A stretch of 64,000 nt of DNA from Flectobacillus major DSM 103 (GTDB taxonomy: Bacteria > Bacteroidota > Bacteroidia > Cytophagales > Spirosomataceae), in NCBI RefSeq assembly GCF_000427405.1, contig NZ_KE386491.1, forward strand, positions 2,277,001 through 2,341,000. The letters run 5' to 3'. This document shows positions 61,457-64,000 of this stretch, piece by piece. The notes under the pieces are model-generated. The model was not told the origin of the DNA. It saw only the letters and a list, made by a program, of their open reading frames with translations, and ran no database searches. The translations under genes and the position numbers were made by a program. Within the stretch, counting starts at the first letter, position 1. Every line of letters begins with the position of its first letter.

Positions 61457-64000
61457 TTATTTACTGATTTCGATATATTGCAAAGGATAATTCCAGCCCT
61501 CTACCGATACCTGAGTTTGGGTTTGGGTTGGCTTATAATCTAATATTACCGTTTTTTCAGCTCCAGCAACTACCGATATATAGTTGTTGTCATAAAAAAC
61601 GGGCAAGATACGTTCTTTTGTTGCGGCATCTACCAGAGAAATTCGGTTGAAAAATGCAACAGGATTGTTACTTGGATTACGTAGTGTCACTTGAATTTTT
61701 CCTACACCTATTTGTTTGGCCGATATTGTCAATTTATTGGCCGTAGGTAACTTTTGCAAGCCAGCATAAACGCCCTTGCTATTAGGATACCAATAAAAAT
61801 TATCACTAACCACTTGTTGTTTTTCATCGAGTAATTGTAACGATAAAAATGACCCATCTTCTGCTCCCATTTCATCCAAAATATTTTTTACAGATAAAAT
61901 TTTCTTGACAGAACTTGCTTCTATATAAGTAAATACTTGTGTAATAAGCTTTTCTTCACCTTTCATGTTATAGGCTTTGGCCACCAACATCAAGTTGCGA
62001 TGAGCCTTGAAGTCGTTGTTGACCATCATGAGCATTCCATCTATTGGATTAGCCATAATATGTACCAATTCGCTACCATTTCTTAAACCATACAAACAGG
62101 CATTGGGGTCGAGGTAATAATCGTACATCTGGCCACGCATAGCTGTCCATGGGTTTTGGGTTTTCCAGATAATAACACCCGTGTACCAATCCCAAATATG
62201 AGCACTAAAGCCCTCAATTAAGCCCCGATACTGGTCGTAATTGACCAACTGAGCCTTCAACCCAAAATCTTTAATATCTTTTGGTTTGCCATAAGGGTCT
62301 ATAAAATCGTTGTAGCCAACGCCTGTGTAAGTATGGTATGTCCATACGCTATCGGGTTTTGTTTGAGCATCGGCGTATGGAACTTTCATGTTTTCTTTTG
62401 GAATAAAACGCCTCAACGATTCATAGTCGCCTGTACCTACCGAACCCACTTCGGAGTTGAAAGGAAAAGTACGTTGTTCCCAAAAAACTTTTAGAGGCTG
62501 AATACCATAAGGGCCATCACCATTGCCACCTAATGAATTGTACGACATGGCATCGGAATTAGAATAATCTACAAACCAGCGAGTTCCATCAAGTTTTGGA
62601 AGAATTTCATCTCTGAGTGGTACTAAAATATCTTCGGGAGGTGTAATTTCATTGCCTCCGCACCACATAGCCAACGACGCATGATTTCGTACCATTTTAA
62701 TCATATCGGCAGCCGACTCTAAGAATAATGGGTGATTGTCGGGGTACTGACGACGTGTCCATTGGTCTTCTTTTTTCATCGGGTCTATCCAACGGCCATT
62801 GCAGTCACCTGACATCCAAAAATCTTGAAAAACCAATAAGCCATAGCGGTCGCAGGCCTCATAAAACTCTGGACGCTCTACCAATGCTCCGCCCCAGATC
62901 CTGATCAAATTGAGGTTCATATCACGATGAAATCTAATTTCGGCATCATAGCGTTCATCCGAAAAACGTAACATTGCATCCGAGATAATCCAGTTACCTC
63001 CCTTTATAAACACCTTTTGGCCATTGACATATACCTGACGGCTTTGTGTTGTACTATTCCAATCGGTCTGAATTTCACGTACGCCAACTTTTACTGTTTC
63101 TTGGTCGGAAAGTCCTTTTCCTTGTTCAAAAAACTCAAATTTGGTAGTATATAGCTCTTGTTTTCCATAACCTGCTGGCCACCATAATTTTGGATTTTTC
63201 AGTGTATAGTCCGACAAAGCTACTGTGGTTGTGGTATGCGGAGCTAGGCTTACATGGGCCGAAACCTTCTGGCCATCGATTGAATAAACCAATGTACCTT
63301 CAATTTTTTTATCCGAAGTATTTTCTAGGTCGGCAGTAGCTTTTATAATCGCTGGTTTTTGTACACCTTCGGGGGTTCTTTTCTCAGGAACAAGCGTTAT
63401 AATGTGCGGGTCTTTTAGGTTAACCTTTCCCGTTTTTTCGATATATACTTTGTCCCAGATACCTGTATTTCTATCACGAATTGGGCGAATCCAGTCCCAG
63501 CCAGCAGTATATTGAATAGATACGTTTTTGGCAATAGTACCATCGCCACCTTGTCCTCCATTCGGATTACCAACAGTAGTTGGCGGATATACCACTACAG
63601 CAAGGCGATTGTTGCCGTCTTTTGCCAACAATTTGGTAATATTGAATGCCCGACGAAGAAACATTCCCTCAAAAGGTTTTTCATTAACCTTTTTACCATT
63701 CAAATAAATATCGCAACTGTAGTTGATACCTCTAAATTTTAACCAAATGGTCTGCCCTTCGACTGCTGAAGTTTCTTTGAAATCTTTTACAAACCAATAA
63801 GTATAATACTCACGCCCTATGTGATAAATATCAGGGATTTTTTCGTTATTCAAGCCATAAAAAGGGTCTGGTATTTCTTTGTTGGCCAGCATAGTTGTAA
63901 GCACCGTACCGGGTACAACCGCAGGTTTCCAAGTATTCAGCGAAAAGTTGGGGCTAGAAATAGCCTGCCCATTTTCTTTGATATTTTTGATAGGAGCACA
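61457..64000 (-). CDS. glycoside hydrolase family 2 enzyme, 5' end beyond window
   Basis: The frame is open to the right edge (64000), so the signal peptide and first residues are missing; 848 codons are visible including the stop. VPGTVLTTMLANKEIPDP and YGLNNEKIPDI start the sugar-binding domain, RDRNTGIWDKVYIE ends it, then an immunoglobulin-like domain and the TIM barrel with acid/base MWCGGNEITPPED and nucleophile PFNSEVGSVGTGDYE. The pattern fits exo-beta-glucosaminidase or endo-beta-mannosidase-type GH2 enzymes rather than beta-galactosidase. Probably secreted or periplasmic; substrate not settled. A small ORF and terminator follow it. Confidence 0.85.
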   Translation of the reverse strand, partial: CAPIKNIKENGQAISSPNFSLNTWKPAVVPGTVLTTMLANKEIPDPFYGLNNEKIPDIYHIGREYYTYWFVKDFKETSAVEGQTIWLKFRGINYSCDIYLNGKKVNEKPFEGMFLRRAFNITKLLAKDGNNRLAVVVYPPTTVGNPNGGQGGDGTIAKNVSIQYTAGWDWIRPIRDRNTGIWDKVYIEKTGKVNLKDPHIITLVPEKRTPEGVQKPAIIKATADLENTSDKKIEGTLVYSIDGQKVSAHVSLAPHTTTTVALSDYTLKNPKLWWPAGYGKQELYTTKFEFFEQGKGLSDQETVKVGVREIQTDWNSTTQSRQVYVNGQKVFIKGGNWIISDAMLRFSDERYDAEIRFHRDMNLNLIRIWGGALVERPEFYEACDRYGLLVFQDFWMSGDCNGRWIDPMKKEDQWTRRQYPDNHPLFLESAADMIKMVRNHASLAMWCGGNEITPPEDILVPLRDEILPKLDGTRWFVDYSNSDAMSYNSLGGNGDGPYGIQPLKVFWEQRTFPFNSEVGSVGTGDYESLRRFIPKENMKVPYADAQTKPDSVWTYHTYTGVGYNDFIDPYGKPKDIKDFGLKAQLVNYDQYRGLIEGFSAHIWDWYTGVIIWKTQNPWTAMRGQMYDYYLDPNACLYGLRNGSELVHIMANPIDGMLMMVNNDFKAHRNLMLVAKAYNMKGEEKLITQVFTYIEASSVKKILSVKNILDEMGAEDGSFLSLQLLDEKQQVVSDNFYWYPNSKGVYAGLQKLPTANKLTISAKQIGVGKIQVTLRNPSNNPVAFFNRISLVDAATKERILPVFYDNNYISVVAGAEKTVILDYKPTQTQTQVSVEGWNYPLQYIEISK

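Overview
The window is an AT-rich chromosomal segment of a Bacteroidota bacterium, most likely an aerobic member of the order Cytophagales. The evidence is a C-terminal type IX secretion (T9SS) sorting domain on a secreted protein, promoters of the TTTG/TAnnTTTG class, SHNLRAP-type multi-PAS histidine kinases, and polysaccharide-acting enzymes. The order is inferred, not proven. I see about 42 convincing protein genes plus two small ORFs and one relic. I see no tRNA, rRNA, insertion sequence, prophage or CRISPR array. Most of the window is ordinary core and lifestyle chromosome.

Layout. Positions 1-1.6 kb hold a MurG-like glycosyltransferase (cut by the window edge) and an LpxH-like phosphoesterase. 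At 2.1-4.1 kb a secreted esterase and a pectin methylesterase form a pectin-utilisation pair. At 4.8-8.6 kb lies an eight-PAS histidine kinase, followed by a 0.77-kb octamer-based tandem repeat that runs into the end of a Tat-exported phospholipase C (9.3-11.9 kb). At 12.5-14.6 kb an NTF2-like, a GNAT and a nitrilase gene form a probable operon. At 14.9-19.7 kb a possible 53-residue leader ORF precedes a very large hybrid kinase (PAS, HisKA, HATPase, REC, REC, Hpt). Positions 19.7-26.7 kb hold carbon and nitrogen catabolism genes: acetoacetate-CoA ligase, amino-acid dehydrogenase, gluconate permease, asparaginase and TatD. Positions 26.7-30.6 kb hold a tightly packed envelope-glycan operon (flippase-like protein, GT2, polysaccharide deacetylase, GT2).

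From ruvC (30.6 kb) onward come an outer-membrane-like protein, a DUF255 thioredoxin-domain protein, a T9SS cargo protein, an FAD oxidoreductase, a Nudix CoA pyrophosphatase, a GT-C-like membrane protein, parC, a SanA-like protein, a small hydrolase, a sulfite dehydrogenase with its monohaem cytochrome, pabB, alaS, a MerR regulator, dprA, a LytTR/TPR-kinase two-component system, pyrE, a second Nudix protein, metY diverging from an AraC regulator, a DUF983 zinc-ribbon protein, and a GH2 glycosidase cut by the right edge.

The least explained signals are non-coding or very small. (i) A dispersed repeat family built on the octamer GAGTTAGT/ACTAACTC occurs at three loci and overlaps or abuts the stop codon of a gene at each. 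(ii) A 3'-end cassette made of a 35-codon ORF with two cysteines plus a hairpin terminator lies behind the GH2 gene, and a decayed second copy lies behind metY. (iii) A perfect 13-bp palindrome sits directly upstream of a well-formed metY promoter.
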